In this document: one piece after another, positions 23,563 to 24,961 of the stretch
Layout: each line of letters opens with the position of its first letter
How positions within the stretch are numbered: the first letter of the stretch is position 1
Source: Hyphomicrobiales bacterium
GTDB taxonomy: Bacteria > Pseudomonadota > Alphaproteobacteria > Rhizobiales > Devosiaceae
Direction: 5' to 3'
Assembly (NCBI GenBank): GCA_026989045.1
Contig: JALSJY010000052.1
Span: forward strand, 1-24,961
DNA length: 24,961 bases
Translations under genes and position numbers: made by a program
The notes under the pieces: model-generated
The model's database searches: none
What the model was told of the DNA's origin: nothing
Seen by the model: the letters and a program-made list of their open reading frames with translations, nothing else

Positions 23563-24852
23563 TTAGTCTTGGAATGGATCAGTTACAAGTATTGTATCAT
23601 CTCTCTCTGGACTTGTGGAAAGCATAGCGACTGGCACGCCTATCAATTCCTCAATATGACGCACATATTTCACCGCCTCTGCTGGTAAATCTGCCCAACT
23701 TCTTGCACCCGCAGTTGTGCCGCTCCAGCCCTGTAAAGTCTCATAAATTGGCTTAACGCGCTTTTGCGCTCCCATTGAGGCAGGAAGATAATCTATCTTT
23801 TTACCGTCTAATTCATATCCTACCCCAATTTTTATCTCTTTCATGCCATCAAGTACATCAAGTTTTGTAAGAGCAATGCCATTGATGCCAGAAGTTACCA
23901 CCATTTGGCGCACCAAAGTTGCATCAAACCAGCCACAGCGGCGTTTGCGACCTGTTACCACACCAAATTCATGTCCCTTTTCGCCTAAAAACTGCCCAAT
24001 TTCATTGTTCTGCTCGGTGGGGAAAGGACCTTCACCAACACGAGTTGTATAGGCTTTGGTAATTCCAAGCACATAATCAATTGCCCCTGGCCCCATGCCA
24101 GAGCCAGTTGCTGCTTGCCCAGAAACTGTATTTGATGAAGTAACAAATGGATAAGTGCCATGATCATTATCCAAAAGCGCACCTTGCGCTCCTTCAAATA
24201 AAATGCGCGCACCATTTCGTCTTTTTTCGTCCAAAATACGCCAGACCTGCCCCATATATGGCAAAATCCTGTCTGCAACTTGCATCAATTCATCAAAAAT
24301 CACCTGTCCATCAATTTCGCTTAACTCAAGGCCACGGCGAAGGGCATTATGATGGCTTAGCATTCTATCAATTTTTGGCTGTAAAGTGTCTTTTTGCGCC
24401 AAATCCATTAAACGAATTGCACGCCTGCCAACTTTATCTTCATATGCAGGACCAATGCCGCGTTTGGTTGTGCCAATAAGCAGGCCAGAACTTGAACCCT
24501 CGCGAATCGCATCAAGCTCTTTATGAAGTGAAAGAATAAGCGTGGCATTTTCTGCAATTTGCAAAATTTCAGGAGTGATATTAACACCCTGTCCTTGTAA
24601 TTTTTCTAACTCGGCAACAAAATGATGCGGATCAACCACAACACCATTGCCAATCACTGATAGTTTTCCACGCACCAAGCCAGATGGCAAAAGCGAAAGC
24701 TTATAGACTTTGCCATCAATCACCAAAGTATGACCAGCATTATGGCCGCCTTGAAAACGCACCACAACATCTGCACGATTGCTTAGCCAGTCAACAATTT
24801 TTCCTTTGCCCTCGTCACCCCATTGTGAGCCGACAACTACTACATTAGCCAT
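23563..24852 (-). CDS. purA: adenylosuccinate synthetase PurA
   Basis: Catalyses IMP + aspartate + GTP to adenylosuccinate, the first committed step to AMP. The 429-residue protein is full length: GSQWGDEGKGKIVDWL (residues 8-23, with catalytic D13), GGHNAGHTLV with catalytic His near 41, GTTKRGIGPAYEDK, the IMP-binding FEGAQGALLDNDHGTYPFVTSS, TRVGEGPFPTE and the GTP-specificity TKLDVLDG. GGGA lies upstream of the ATG. The acidic H3TH membrane protein follows at 70 nt on the same strand, and no strong terminator is visible in the gap. Confidence 0.98.
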   Translation of the reverse strand: MANVVVVGSQWGDEGKGKIVDWLSNRADVVVRFQGGHNAGHTLVIDGKVYKLSLLPSGLVRGKLSVIGNGVVVDPHHFVAELEKLQGQGVNITPEILQIAENATLILSLHKELDAIREGSSSGLLIGTTKRGIGPAYEDKVGRRAIRLMDLAQKDTLQPKIDRMLSHHNALRRGLELSEIDGQVIFDELMQVADRILPYMGQVWRILDEKRRNGARILFEGAQGALLDNDHGTYPFVTSSNTVSGQAATGSGMGPGAIDYVLGITKAYTTRVGEGPFPTEQNNEIGQFLGEKGHEFGVVTGRKRRCGWFDATLVRQMVVTSGINGIALTKLDVLDGMKEIKIGVGYELDGKKIDYLPASMGAQKRVKPIYETLQGWSGTTAGARSWADLPAEAVKYVRHIEELIGVPVAMLSTSPERDDTILVTDPFQD

Positions 24853-24907
24853 TTTTGATTATTCCCATTAGTTAGGTTAAGTGGTTTGCTTATTTCTGTT
24901 AGTTTCC

Positions 24908-24961
24908 CTATAGCAAAAAGAATGATAAAAACAAAGCCACAAGCATGATGAAAACTAATAA
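24908..24961 (-). CDS. possible C-terminal end of a membrane protein (partial)
   Basis: On the reverse strand the last 54 nt read as 17 strongly hydrophobic residues (LLVFIMLVALFLSFFLL) and a TAG at 24910-24908, 55 nt before the purA start. This looks like the last membrane helix of a transporter encoded upstream, but AT-rich DNA often reads as hydrophobic residues by chance. Family cannot be named. Confidence 0.35.
   Translation of the reverse strand, partial: LLVFIMLVALFLSFFLL

Noticed and set aside
1..24961. tRNA, rRNA, CRISPR array, prophage, toxin-antitoxin or defence genes
   Set aside because: I looked on both strands and saw no cloverleaf, no regularly spaced repeats and no integrase, transposase or defence-type protein. 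The window appears to be ordinary core chromosome.

Overview
The window is chromosomal DNA from an AT-rich alphaproteobacterium (GC in the upper 30s per cent, judged by eye). Lineage markers are the master cell-cycle regulator CtrA, its phosphotransferase ChpT, the envelope protein EipA (DUF1134), an alphaproteobacterial-type RpoH with a clear RpoH box, and several proteins typical of the Hyphomicrobiales (Rhizobiales). Having fliI-fliJ beside ctrA, and chpT beside eipA, also fits that order. I cannot name a genus. There is no phage, IS element, CRISPR array, tRNA or rRNA; this is core genome.

Layout. 1-1332 (-): L-serine dehydratase sdaA, cut by the left edge. 1574-3371 (-): fliI-fliJ flagellar export genes, closed by a terminator. 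3372-3768: a long regulatory region with four GANTC sites and a repeated 9-mer. 3769-4470 (+): ctrA with its own terminator, followed by a decayed hairpin element. 4698-10471 (-): a chemotaxis cluster transcribed cheA-cheW-cheY, then a terminator, then cheB-cheR. CheA is a hybrid kinase with two CheW-like domains and a C-terminal receiver. 10770-12080 (-): chpT and a YHS-like secreted protein. 12191-14148 (+): eipA and a membrane-anchored coiled-coil protein built from three exact-length 70-residue repeats. 14208-14561 (-) and 14560-15570 (+): a small DUF6476-like membrane protein and rluD, whose divergent start codons overlap. 15897-16793 (+): rpoH. 16783-17469 (-): thiamine pyrophosphokinase. 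17500-20874 (+): a TPP riboswitch followed by the thiamine/TPP importer thiB-thiP-thiQ. 20880-23492 (-): a very acidic membrane protein carrying an H3TH (helix-hairpin-helix) domain. 23563-24852 (-): purA. The right edge may hold the last residues of another membrane protein.

How the genes connect. ctrA, chpT and eipA belong to one network (CckA-ChpT-CtrA control of cell cycle, motility and envelope). Here the whole chemotaxis cluster lies between ctrA and chpT, with flagellar genes on the other side, so cell-cycle and motility control are physically clustered. The thiamine genes form a salvage module of importer plus kinase around a TPP sensor; no thiamine biosynthesis gene is visible.

The most unexpected signal is non-coding: an identical 27-bp quasi-palindrome upstream of both cheA and rpoH. 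It sits in the same orientation relative to each gene and at almost the same distance from the start codon (195 and 205 nt), which suggests a shared regulator of chemotaxis and heat-shock sigma factor expression.
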